A DNA stretch of 64,000 nucleotides. Source: an uncultured Erythrobacter sp. Lineage in GTDB: Bacteria > Pseudomonadota > Alphaproteobacteria > Sphingomonadales > Sphingomonadaceae. Positions 16,897 to 27,018 of the stretch are shown in pieces (the first letter of the stretch is position 1; every line of letters begins with the position of its first letter). Location of the stretch: the NCBI RefSeq assembly GCF_947492365.1, contig NZ_CANLMB010000001.1, forward strand, positions 434,001 to 498,000. Reading direction: 5' to 3'. The notes beneath the pieces were generated by a model. That model searched no databases and was not told the DNA's origin. It worked only from the letters and a program-made list of their open reading frames with translations. The position numbers and the translations under genes were made by a program.

Positions 16897-19323
16897 GTGA
16901 GCCCGAACCTTCCCATCAACGCTGTTCTGCCCGATTTGCGGGAGACTTTGGCGCGTGCCGGAGCCGCTGTGCTGATTGCTCCTCCGGGGGCGGGCAAGAC
17001 AACTGCGGTTGCGCCCGATCTGCTGGGTGAGGATTGGTGCAGCGGGCAGATCATCCTGACATCCCCGCGCCGTGTTGCTGCGCGCGCAGCGGCGGAGCGC
17101 ATAGCGGAGATGCTGGGCGAGAGGCCGGGCGACACTATCGGATACATGACCCGCCTCGACACCAAAGTGTCGGCCAAGACCCGCGTAATCGTTATGACCG
17201 AGGCGATCCTAGTGAACCGGCTGGTCGATGATCCCGAATTGCCGGGGATTTCGGCGGTCCTGTTCGACGAAGCGCATGAGCGGCATTTGGACAGCGACCT
17301 CGGCCTTGCGCTGGCGTTGGAGACGCGCGCAGTGCTGCGCGAGGACTTGCGGGTGCTGGTGATGTCAGCAACTATCGACGGCGCGCGGTTTGCGCAGTTG
17401 CTGGGTGATGACACGCCTGTGATCGAGAGCGAAGGGCGCAGCTTTCCGCTGGAAATCAAGTGGCTTGGCTCCAATCCCTCGCAGCGGATCGAGGATCAGG
17501 TCGCGGGCGGTGTGATGACGGCTTGGCGTGAGGAGGAGGGCGATATCCTCGCTTTCCTGCCCGGCGTCGGCGAGATCGAACGGACGCGCGAGCGGCTGGA
17601 GGCGAAGCTCCCCGATACGCCGATCCTTCCCTTGCACGGACAGGTCGAACCGGCCGCTCAGCGCGAGGCAATTCGGCGTGACGGCCAAGGGCGCAGGCGG
17701 ATCGTGCTCGCCACGGCAATCGCCGAAACCTCGCTCACACTCGATGGCGTTTCGGCAGTGGTCGATAGCGGCCTCGCGCGTATGGCCGAACACGACCGCG
17801 CGGCGGGCACCACCCATCTGGTGACGCGCCGCGCCAGTCAGGCAGCGGCGGCGCAAAGGGCAGGGCGCGCGGCTCGGCAGGGTCCGGGCGTCGCCTATCG
17901 CTTGTGGGAAGAGGGCGGGCACCTCGGGCGTCCTGAGTTTTCGCCGCCCGAGATTGAAACCGCTGACCTTGCGCCGCTTCTGCTCAAGCTCGCCAAATGG
18001 GGTGCGAGTGATCCGGCGGAGCTGGCATGGCTCGACACGCCTCCTGCGGCCTCGGTTGCGGCGGCAAGGGCGGCTTTGCAGGCGATGGGCGCGCTTGATG
18101 ACGAAGGGCGGATCACGCCGACAGGATCGCAAATCGCCCATCTGCCGATGGACCCGGCATCGGGAGCGGCTGTTTTGTTCGGTGCGGAAGTCTCGCAGGC
18201 GCACGAAGCGGCGCAGCTTGTGGTGCTGATGCAGGAGCGCGGGCTGGGCGGGCGCAGCGAGGACCTGATGCAGCGGCTCTCCAAATGGAAGTCCGAGCGC
18301 GGCCGCCGCGCCGATGCCGCGCGCAAGCTGGCGCAGCGCTGGGCGAGCCAAGCGGAGAAGCTGATTTCGGGCGCCGAGCCGAACCGTGTGAACCCCGCGC
18401 TGTTCCTCGCCTTTGCGCGGCCCGATTGGGTGGCGAAGCGCCGCGATGCGAGCGGGGAGCAATGGATCAGCGCGGGCGGGCGCGGGTTCCAGCTCGATCC
18501 CGCATCTCCGCTTGCGCGTGCGGAGTGGATCGTCATCGCCGACGCGCAAGGTCAGGCCAAGGGAGCGCGGATCACGGCGGCGGCCGAACTGACCGCAGGT
18601 GAAGTTGAGCAAGCGCTTCACTATAGGCTCGAACAACGCCGGACAGTGCGTTGGAACGAAAAGGAAAAACGGGTCGAAGCGCGGCTGGAAAAGCGGCTGG
18701 GCGCAATCACCCTGTCCCGCGCGCCCGATCCCGAACCCGAGCCCCAAGCGCTTGTGGATATCCTTGTGGGGAAAGCTCTGGAAAAGCTGGGGGAAGTCCT
18801 GCCAGCAGGCTTTCTGGCGCGGGCACAATTCGGCGGGGTGGAAGCGCTCTCGGCAGATAACCTGCGCGAGCAATCGGCGCTTTGGCTGGAGCCGTTGTTG
18901 GCCGGGCGGCGCGATCTCGATTTGCCCGCGCATCGATATGCAGAGGCGGCGCTGGGCCTGCTCGATTGGGACTCGCGCCAACAGCTCGACAGCGCCGCGC
19001 CGACCCACTTCACCTCTCCCGCGAAGACCCGTCACGCGATTGACTATGCGGGCGATGATGCGCCGAGCGTCGAGGTGCGGGTGCAGGCGCTCTTTGGCCT
19101 CGACCAGCATCCGATGATCGGCAGCACGCCGCTCTTGCTCAAGCTTACCAGCCCAGCTGGCCGCCCGATCCAGTCAACCCGCGACCTGCCCGGTTTCTGG
19201 CGCGGCAGCTGGGCCGATGTCGCCAAGGATATGAAAGGCCGCTACCCCAAGCACCGCTGGCCCGATCAACCCTGGACCGAAAGGCCGAGCCTAAAGACAA
19301 AAAACGCCTTCAATCGCAGCTAG
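16897..19323 (+). CDS. hrpB: ATP-dependent RNA helicase HrpB
   Basis: An 808-residue DEAH-box helicase. Motif I is APPGAGKTTAV (about 28-38), motif II LFDEAHERHLD (near 124), motif III VMSATIDGARF, motif V TSLTLDGVSAVVDSGLAR-like, and motif VI QRAGRAARQGPG. The HrpB C-terminal region follows (DLPAHRYAEAALGLLDW, then LLLKLTSPAGRPIQSTRDLPGFW and the closing KGRYPKHRWPDQPW). Length equals the family norm. I chose the GTG at 16897; frames open further upstream, but only inside the preceding gene. Its biological role in alphaproteobacteria is not well defined. Confidence 0.93.
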   Translation: MSPNLPINAVLPDLRETLARAGAAVLIAPPGAGKTTAVAPDLLGEDWCSGQIILTSPRRVAARAAAERIAEMLGERPGDTIGYMTRLDTKVSAKTRVIVMTEAILVNRLVDDPELPGISAVLFDEAHERHLDSDLGLALALETRAVLREDLRVLVMSATIDGARFAQLLGDDTPVIESEGRSFPLEIKWLGSNPSQRIEDQVAGGVMTAWREEEGDILAFLPGVGEIERTRERLEAKLPDTPILPLHGQVEPAAQREAIRRDGQGRRRIVLATAIAETSLTLDGVSAVVDSGLARMAEHDRAAGTTHLVTRRASQAAAAQRAGRAARQGPGVAYRLWEEGGHLGRPEFSPPEIETADLAPLLLKLAKWGASDPAELAWLDTPPAASVAAARAALQAMGALDDEGRITPTGSQIAHLPMDPASGAAVLFGAEVSQAHEAAQLVVLMQERGLGGRSEDLMQRLSKWKSERGRRADAARKLAQRWASQAEKLISGAEPNRVNPALFLAFARPDWVAKRRDASGEQWISAGGRGFQLDPASPLARAEWIVIADAQGQAKGARITAAAELTAGEVEQALHYRLEQRRTVRWNEKEKRVEARLEKRLGAITLSRAPDPEPEPQALVDILVGKALEKLGEVLPAGFLARAQFGGVEALSADNLREQSALWLEPLLAGRRDLDLPAHRYAEAALGLLDWDSRQQLDSAAPTHFTSPAKTRHAIDYAGDDAPSVEVRVQALFGLDQHPMIGSTPLLLKLTSPAGRPIQSTRDLPGFWRGSWADVAKDMKGRYPKHRWPDQPWTERPSLKTKNAFNRS

Positions 19324-19350
19324 GATTGGACTAAACGCACAGTGAAATCC

Positions 19351-19440
19351 GGTCGCTTGCGACCGCAAGGCCGACCGGCCGTCGCGGCCAATGCCGCGAA
19401 GCCAAGGCGGGCGGATGCCCGCCGCCCGGCGTTTGAGGGA
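19351..19440 (+). repeat. Three-hairpin dispersed element, copy A
   Basis: Three perfect hairpins, 19351-19364 (6 bp), 19383-19398 (6 bp, four-base loop) and 19406-19423 (7 bp, loop GGAT), are joined by GCAAGGCCGACCGGCCGT and AAGCCAA and end in GCCCGGCGTTTGAGGG. A second copy lies inverted at 53941-54030. Linkers are identical while stems differ with compensation. This copy sits just upstream of the NDUFS4-like gene start. Confidence 0.8.
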
Positions 19441-19450
19441 CGAAACAAAG

Positions 19451-19729
19451 ATGACCGCAATTATCTACCAGCAGCCCAAATCCGCCATGCAATCGGGCAA
19501 GGCCAAGACCGACACATGGGTGCTCGAATTCGAGCAGAGCGAGGCGCGCAAGCCCGATCCGCTGATGGGTTGGACCGGCAGCGGTGATACTCAGGCACAG
19601 GTGCGCCTGACCTTCCCGACCAAGGACGCGGCCAAGGCCTATGCCGAGAAATACGGCATCACCGCGCGCGTCCACGCGACACCGGCAAAGTCGCTCAAAC
19701 TGCAAGCCTACGCCGATAATTTTCGCTGA
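19451..19729 (+). CDS. NADH dehydrogenase accessory subunit, NDUFS4-like (ETC complex I subunit)
   Basis: A 92-residue protein of the ETC_C1_NDUFA4/NDUFS4-like family, the small peripheral-arm subunit shared by alphaproteobacterial and mitochondrial complex I. Features are AIIYQQPKSAMQSGKAKTD, WVLEFEQ, the conserved DPLMGWTGSGDT, LTFPTKDAAKAYAEKYGI and the closing KSLKLQAYADNF. The ATG at 19451 lies just after the repeat element, whose trailing CGAAACAAAG may serve as its leader; no strong ribosome site is seen. It stands apart from any nuo operon in this window. Confidence 0.92.
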   Translation: MTAIIYQQPKSAMQSGKAKTDTWVLEFEQSEARKPDPLMGWTGSGDTQAQVRLTFPTKDAAKAYAEKYGITARVHATPAKSLKLQAYADNFR

Positions 19730-19763
19730 TTGATTTTTCATCGCGGCATCGCCATATGGCGCA

Positions 19764-19857
19764 CCGGGAGTCGGGTGGACGTTTGCGTTCGCTCACCGGG
19801 TCAGGTCCGGAAGGAAGCAGCCCAGGTGAATTGCGACGGGTCGCTCGGCTCCTTTTT
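19764..19857 (+). ncRNA. ffs: Signal recognition particle RNA, small (4.5S) type
   Basis: The universally conserved SRP apical region is plain: GGTCAGGTCCGGAAGGAAGCA at 19799-19819 followed by GCCCAGG, with the GGAA tetraloop and the asymmetric internal loop. Flanking 5' and 3' strands (GGAG near 19767 and CTCC near 19849) close the rod. A T run at 19853-19857 ends the transcript. It binds Ffh for cotranslational targeting to the membrane. Exact ends are approximate. Confidence 0.93.
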
Positions 19858-19868
19858 AGGCTGTGCCA

Positions 19869-19934
19869 GCCCACTCCCCCTCCCAACCACCCGATAGTTT
19901 GAACCATGTCGGGTGGTTGGGAGGGGGAGTGGGC
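19869..19934. repeat. Perfect 26-bp inverted repeat downstream of the SRP RNA
   Basis: The arms 19869-19894 and 19909-19934 are perfectly complementary over 26 bases with a 14-base loop. The block lies between two identical 16-base copies of the SRP RNA 3' end (19841-19856 and 19955-19970), which suggests insertion of a palindromic element with duplication of its target or capture of the SRP terminus. Confidence 0.9.
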
Positions 19935-20053
19935 CGGTGCCGACCATCAGACGCTCGCTCGGCTCCTTTTGATTGCGGCTCGAGCCCGCTTTTCCACCCC
20001 GTTTTACGAATCCGCGCGATGACAAAGCTGCGCCAAGCGCCTAGCTTGTCCGT

Positions 20054-21841
20054 GTGAGTGATTCCGACCCCAATCTGCCCGAAGAGAACGAGGACAATGT
20101 CCCCAGCGCTGCCGAGCTTGAGGCGGCGGGGCAGAACTCGATGTTTGGCGATGCGCCCGCTGAGGCCGCGAGTCCGCCCGCTGCGGCGCCGACTCCAGCG
20201 GCCGCGCCATCGGGCGAGAGCAACCAGCCTTACCGCGTGCTGGCGCGCAAATACCGTCCGCAGACTTTCTCCGAACTGATCGGGCAAGAGCCGATGGTGC
20301 GCACGCTTGGCAATGCGATCGAGCGCGACCGGCTGGCGCATGCCTTCCTGATGACCGGGGTGAGGGGGGTCGGCAAGACCTCCACCGCGCGCCTGATCGC
20401 AAAGGCGCTCAACTGCGTCGGCCCCGATGGCGAGGGCGGTCCGACGATTGATCCATGCGGGCAGTGCGAACCGTGTCAGGCGATTGCCGAGGGCCGCCAT
20501 ATCGACGTGATCGAGATGGACGCTGCTTCGCACACAGGCGTCGATGATGTGCGCGAGATCATTGAGCAGGTGCGCTATGCGGCGGTTTCGGCGCGCTACA
20601 AGATCTACATTATCGACGAGGTGCACATGCTCTCGCGCAACGCCTTCAACGCGTTGCTCAAGACGCTCGAAGAGCCGCCCGCGCATGTGAAGTTCCTGTT
20701 CGCCACCACCGAAGTCGAGAAGCTTCCGGTGACGGTGCTCAGCCGCACGCAGCGCTTTGACCTGCGGCGGATTCCGGCAGAGATGCTGGCCGCGCATTTC
20801 GGGCGGGTGTGCGAGATGGAAGGGGTGGAGGCCGAAGCAGAGGCTTTGCGGATTATCGCTGCTGCCGCTGAAGGATCGGTGCGCGATGGCCTCTCGATCC
20901 TCGACCAAGCGATTGCCCATGCGGACATGGACGCCGACGGAAACGTCGCGGCAGAGCGGGTGCGCGACATGCTCGGCCTGGCTGACAAGAGCGCGCAGCG
21001 GCGCTTGCTCGGATCGATGCTGGCGGGAGATGCGCCGGAGCTGCTTGCGGGGATCGAAGAACAATATGCGCTGGGCGTTGAACCGCTGGCGCTGATGCGC
21101 GCGCTGATGGATCTGGTGCACCGGATCACGGTGGCGCAGGTGTCAGGCGGCGAAGCCGATGCGCCCAGCGAGGAAGAGCGAACCGCCTTGGGCGAGTTTG
21201 CGGCCAAGCTCGGCACCGCAGAATTGCACCGGTTGTGGCAATTGCTGCTCAAAGGGCATGACGAGGTTCGCCTTGCGCCCGATCCACTGGTGTCGCTGCA
21301 AATGGCTTTGCTGCGGGTGCTGCATGCCTCGCAGCTTCCCGATCCGGGCAAACTCGCCAAGCGGATAGAGGAACTTGCCAAGAATGGCGCAGCGCCAGCG
21401 ACCGCGCCAGCCGGGGAAGGGGCACCGGCAACTGCGAGTGCGCCGAGTGGTGATCTCGACTGGAGCGCTTTGGTGAACAGCATCGACCAAGGCGGCCAGC
21501 TGCGCGTTGCACAGATCATGCGCGACCGGGTGCGTGTGATCGAACTCGCTCCTGAGAAGCTGATCTTCGAACAGGCTGACAGCTTCCCTGACGACCCCGC
21601 GCCCGAAATCCGCGATGCGCTGTTCAAGCTCACCGGAAAGCGCTGGCTGGTTGAAAAGGGTGCAGGCGAGGCCCAACCTAGCCTGCGTGAGGCCGCCGAA
21701 GCGGAAGCGAACGCCGCCCGCGAACGGATCGAAGCGCACCCGCTGGTGAAAGCCGCCAAAGAGGCATTCCCCGATGCCGAACTGATCGACCCACAAGACA
21801 ATGTCGCCCGCGCCGCTTCGGCCGGGCGTAAATGGAATTGA
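20054..21841 (+). CDS. dnaX: DNA polymerase III subunit gamma/tau
   Basis: The 595-residue clamp-loader ATPase. After an Ala/Pro-rich acidic N-terminal extension of about 60 residues comes RVLARKYRPQTFSELIGQ, Walker A (GVRGVGKTS, about 101-109), zinc-binding cysteines (CGQCEPC, about 135-141), Walker B with sensor (IIDEVHMLSRNAFNALLKTL) and Arg-finger SRTQRFDLRR. The C-terminal tau-like region is Ala/Pro-linked. The start is GTG at 20054. The ybaB gene follows after 19 bases, as usual, but recR does not come next. Confidence 0.97.
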   Translation: MSDSDPNLPEENEDNVPSAAELEAAGQNSMFGDAPAEAASPPAAAPTPAAAPSGESNQPYRVLARKYRPQTFSELIGQEPMVRTLGNAIERDRLAHAFLMTGVRGVGKTSTARLIAKALNCVGPDGEGGPTIDPCGQCEPCQAIAEGRHIDVIEMDAASHTGVDDVREIIEQVRYAAVSARYKIYIIDEVHMLSRNAFNALLKTLEEPPAHVKFLFATTEVEKLPVTVLSRTQRFDLRRIPAEMLAAHFGRVCEMEGVEAEAEALRIIAAAAEGSVRDGLSILDQAIAHADMDADGNVAAERVRDMLGLADKSAQRRLLGSMLAGDAPELLAGIEEQYALGVEPLALMRALMDLVHRITVAQVSGGEADAPSEEERTALGEFAAKLGTAELHRLWQLLLKGHDEVRLAPDPLVSLQMALLRVLHASQLPDPGKLAKRIEELAKNGAAPATAPAGEGAPATASAPSGDLDWSALVNSIDQGGQLRVAQIMRDRVRVIELAPEKLIFEQADSFPDDPAPEIRDALFKLTGKRWLVEKGAGEAQPSLREAAEAEANAARERIEAHPLVKAAKEAFPDAELIDPQDNVARAASAGRKWN

Positions 21842-21860
21842 ACGAAAGGACCCCCGCGCC

Positions 21861-22202
21861 ATGAAGAGCATGGAAGAAATGATGCAAGCCGCGCAGCAGG
21901 CTGCCGAGACGATCCAGAACCAGATGAACGACATGCAGGTGAAGCTCGACTCGATCGAAGTCGAAGGCAAAGCCGGCGGCGGTCTTGTAACGGTGCGCGC
22001 AACCGCCAAAGGCCGCATTCTCGGCGTGAGCATCGACGACAGCCTGATGGTCAAGGAAGAGAAGAACATCGTCGAAGACCTCGTCACCGCCGCCTTCAAC
22101 GACGCGCGCGACAAGGCTGACCGTGTTTCCGCTGAACAGATGAAGGAAATGCAGGGCGGAATGGGCCTGCCGCCGGGGTTTAACCTGCCGGGCATGGGGT
22201 GA
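21861..22202 (+). CDS. YbaB/EbfC family nucleoid-associated protein
   Basis: A 113-residue small DNA-binding protein that forms dimers and coats DNA. The helical N terminus (MEEMMQAAQQAAETIQNQM), the beta core (VEGKAGGGLVTVRATAKGRILGVSID), the long helix (EDLVTAAFNDARDKADRVSAEQM) and the Gly/Met/Pro-rich tail ending LPGMG are typical. The ATG at 21861 is preceded by AAAGGA. dnaX-ybaB linkage is conserved widely. Confidence 0.95.
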   Translation: MKSMEEMMQAAQQAAETIQNQMNDMQVKLDSIEVEGKAGGGLVTVRATAKGRILGVSIDDSLMVKEEKNIVEDLVTAAFNDARDKADRVSAEQMKEMQGGMGLPPGFNLPGMG

Positions 22203-22212
22203 GGCGCTCTCC

Positions 22213-22983
22213 ATGGGGCTGTTCGGACCGTCGCTGCCGATCGACCGCGAGGAATTAGAATGGTTGCTGGCGTGTTTTGCGTGGATTGATCGAACATTAG
22301 GTCAGCGCGACCAATCCGACGGGTTCGAACCTCGACTCGTCTTGCCCAATGACGAAGCGCTAACAGCGGCTTCGACGGCTTCCGACCTCTTCCATGCTGT
22401 AAAGCAGACGGCAGGCCTCTCCGATTGGGAGTGCCGACTCGAAAAGGGAGAACCGAGGCGCGAGCGGATCCAAACGGGGCTTGCGGCAGATTACGATCCT
22501 GAAAGCAGCGCGCTCGGTACATTCAGCGTTGAAGGCAGCACGCCTGTCATCCGCTACGATCCGGCGCTCTTGCGCGATCCCGACGCCTTGGTTTCGACTT
22601 TTGCGCATGAATTGGCGCATCTCGTTATCCACTCGTTGGGAATGCCTCCGGGTGGTGAGGCCTTGGAGGAACACGCAACAGATTGCATGGCGGTCTATCT
22701 CGGATTTGGCGTGTTCCTAGCCAATTCCGCGCGCAATTTCAGTCAATTCAGCGATGGCGCGATGCATGGCTGGAGTTCTCAAACGTCGGGCTATCTGTCG
22801 GAGAATGCTTTGGTCACCGCGCTCGCAATCTTCGAGAAGAGGTTTGCGACTGATGGCGATGCGCAGGGTGCGTTAAAAAGCTATCTGAAACCAGTGCACC
22901 GTAAGGCGCACAAGTACTTTGCCAAGCGCTATCCGCAATTGGCCCAAGAGCTCAGCCAGATCGACCTCAAGGCTTGGGCCTGA
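22213..22983 (+). CDS. HExxH-containing putative zinc metallopeptidase, uncharacterised
   Basis: I do not recognise the family with certainty. The 256-residue soluble protein has HELAH at residues 132-136 (STFAHELAHLVIHSLG) followed by GEALEEHATDCMAVYLGFG, where Glu153 or Asp157 is positioned as the third zinc ligand of a gluzincin or aspzincin. This strongly suggests a zinc-bound catalytic site. There is no signal peptide. It starts ten bases after ybaB, in the place where many genomes carry recR. Base use is somewhat less GC-rich than its neighbours, which with its unusual location hints at acquisition. Substrate unknown. Confidence 0.75.
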   Translation: MGLFGPSLPIDREELEWLLACFAWIDRTLGQRDQSDGFEPRLVLPNDEALTAASTASDLFHAVKQTAGLSDWECRLEKGEPRRERIQTGLAADYDPESSALGTFSVEGSTPVIRYDPALLRDPDALVSTFAHELAHLVIHSLGMPPGGEALEEHATDCMAVYLGFGVFLANSARNFSQFSDGAMHGWSSQTSGYLSENALVTALAIFEKRFATDGDAQGALKSYLKPVHRKAHKYFAKRYPQLAQELSQIDLKAWA

Positions 22984-23076
22984 TGAGTTGCAAGTTCTAG
23001 CGGAAGAGCTGAAAGAATTTCAGGCCGCACTGGCACAGCCGCCGCGCTCCAGCTTTCCAGATCAGGGGGGTCCGCA

Positions 23077-23820
23077 ATGACAGGTCAGAAGTTCGATCCA
23101 TCCAGCATCGACCGTGCGAGGGGACTCCCGAGCATTGGGGGTATCTCCCAACGGCCGACGGTGCTTCCTGGTATGAGCGGCAACACTTCGGTGCCGATCA
23201 ACACGCTGCCCGCGCCCAAGCCGGACGAAACCTATCGCGACGCGCGTTCGCTGGATGGTCAGCCGATCGGGCTTGTGCCTGACTTCATCACCGAGGCCGA
23301 GCGGCTGCGCCTGCTCAAATTCGCCAGCGGCGTAGACGCGCCATGGGAGACGTATCTTCCCAAAAGCGATGTCTGGTACGACCGGATGATCAATCCGCGT
23401 TCGATGCCCGGGCCGATCCTCAAACTGATGGTGGCGATCCGCAAGCGCGCGACGAAAAGAATCTGCAAACATTACGGCATCACCGAGAAGGTCTATGCTG
23501 ACACGCTGCAGCTGGTGCGCTGGCGGCCCGGTGACAATCAGAAACCGCATGCCGATTGCGAGGAACCCGATGGCCTACCGAACCGGACGCCGTGGCGTGC
23601 CTTTGCCTCGATCATCTATCTCAATGACGAATATGAAGGCGGCGGGATCTACTTTCCCGACCGTAAGCTGAAGCCTGAGATCAAGCCGAACATGCTGGCC
23701 TTCTTTCCCTCGACCAACCATTACCGGCACGGAGTCGAGGCGGTGACGTCGGGGCTGCGTTATACGATCAGCACTTTCTACACCTTCAATCCTGCGCATC
23801 ATGACGGGAACCCGATCTAG
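23077..23820 (+). CDS. 2OG-Fe(II) oxygenase, prolyl-4-hydroxylase-like (first copy)
   Basis: A 247-residue protein with a double-stranded beta-helix oxygenase domain in its C-terminal two thirds. Iron ligands are His158 and Asp160 (QKPHADCEE) and His218 (YRHGVEA), with Arg228 (GLRYTIS) placed to hold 2-oxoglutarate. WRAFASIIYLNDEYEGGGIYF is the expected strand pair between them. The N-terminal 60 residues are Pro/Ser-rich and not conserved in appearance. The target residue or small molecule is unknown. Its ATG overlaps the stop of a 30-codon open stretch (see 22985-23080). Confidence 0.88.
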   Translation: MTGQKFDPSSIDRARGLPSIGGISQRPTVLPGMSGNTSVPINTLPAPKPDETYRDARSLDGQPIGLVPDFITEAERLRLLKFASGVDAPWETYLPKSDVWYDRMINPRSMPGPILKLMVAIRKRATKRICKHYGITEKVYADTLQLVRWRPGDNQKPHADCEEPDGLPNRTPWRAFASIIYLNDEYEGGGIYFPDRKLKPEIKPNMLAFFPSTNHYRHGVEAVTSGLRYTISTFYTFNPAHHDGNPI

Positions 23821-23953
23821 CTGATTTTGCAGCCAGCGCCCGCCTTTGCCGCGCCATCCACACGCAATTTGAGGTGGTCCGTTGCGCGGTCGGGTTTCGC
23901 TACCCATATTCCCCCAAACGGCGCGTCCCAATGGCGGCCTTGGATACAGACAC

Positions 23954-26350
<2,397 letters not shown>

Positions 26351-26513
26351 TCGCATTAATCGCACCGGTGGCGATTCGCGACGGGCGCGCTGAAATGGCG
26401 CGAAATTCCCCGATTGCGTAGCGGCAGGCTCTGCCAAAGTCGCAAGCGCGATGCGGTTCGCCGCAAATGAGGCCGCAGAGCGCGCGAATGGCGATTTTCT
26501 GCGAGATTTGCCT

Positions 26514-26542
26514 TTGACAGCCTGTGGAAAAACGTCTCATGT
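26514..26542 (+). promoter_or_regulatory. Candidate promoter for hup
   Basis: A perfect -35 TTGACA at 26514-26519 is followed after 17 bases by TCATGT at 26537-26542, a weak -10. It lies about 90 bases before the hup start, inside the 281-base lon-hup gap. The rest of that gap shows no gene. Confidence 0.45.
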
Positions 26543-26631
26543 TGCGCGCTTTCGGGGGCGATTCACCGAAACGGAATGTGAGTTAGACAGGGCTGTTACA
26601 CACGCCTGAAAGACATGAGGGGTTCCAAAAC

Positions 26632-26904
26632 ATGAACAAGAATGAACTGACCAGCGCAGTTGCCGAAACCAGTGGGCTATCCAAAAGTGACGCGTCGAAC
26701 GCCGTTGAGGCCGTTTTTGATGCGATCCAGAAGTCTCTGGCAGGCGGCGACGAAGTGCGTCTGGTCGGGTTCGGGACGTTTTCCGTGGCCAAGCGCAAGG
26801 CTTCCACCGGTCGCAATCCGCGCACTGGCGAGCCAATGACGATCAAGGCTTCCAACCAGCCCAAGTTCAAGGCTGGCAAAGGCCTGAAGGACGCGGTCAA
26901 CTGA
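26632..26904 (+). CDS. hup: HU-family DNA-binding protein
   Basis: A 90-residue histone-like nucleoid protein. MNKNELTSAVAETSGLSKSDASNAVEAVFD forms the dimerisation helices. GDEVRLVGFGTFSVAKRKASTGRNPRTGEPM carries the beta arms with the conserved Arg-Asn-Pro that intercalates DNA, and ASNQPKFKAGKGLKDAVN ends it. It is followed by a strong intrinsic terminator at 26956-26996, so it is probably monocistronic. Confidence 0.98.
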   Translation: MNKNELTSAVAETSGLSKSDASNAVEAVFDAIQKSLAGGDEVRLVGFGTFSVAKRKASTGRNPRTGEPMTIKASNQPKFKAGKGLKDAVN

Positions 26905-26955
26905 TCTGATTTCAGCCTGACCTTCTTACCGGCGCAGCGCAATGTGCCGGTAAGC

Positions 26956-26996
26956 AAAAGACCCCGCCAGCAGCGATGCTGACGGGGTCTTTTTTG
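26956..26996 (+). terminator. Intrinsic terminator of hup
   Basis: A 17-base arm (26956-26972) pairs with its partner across a four-base GCGA loop with a single mismatch, followed by a T run. The A-rich 5' arm means it can also act on the converging lipoprotein gene. Confidence 0.9.
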
Positions 26997-27018
26997 TCTT
27001 TGGTTGATCTCGTGCGGT

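Noticed and set aside
15801..17474. Long minus-strand open frame continuous with chorismate mutase
   Set aside because: It is antisense to the polyprenyl synthase and hrpB genes, is Ser/Arg-rich without domains, and the mutase starts cleanly at 15800.
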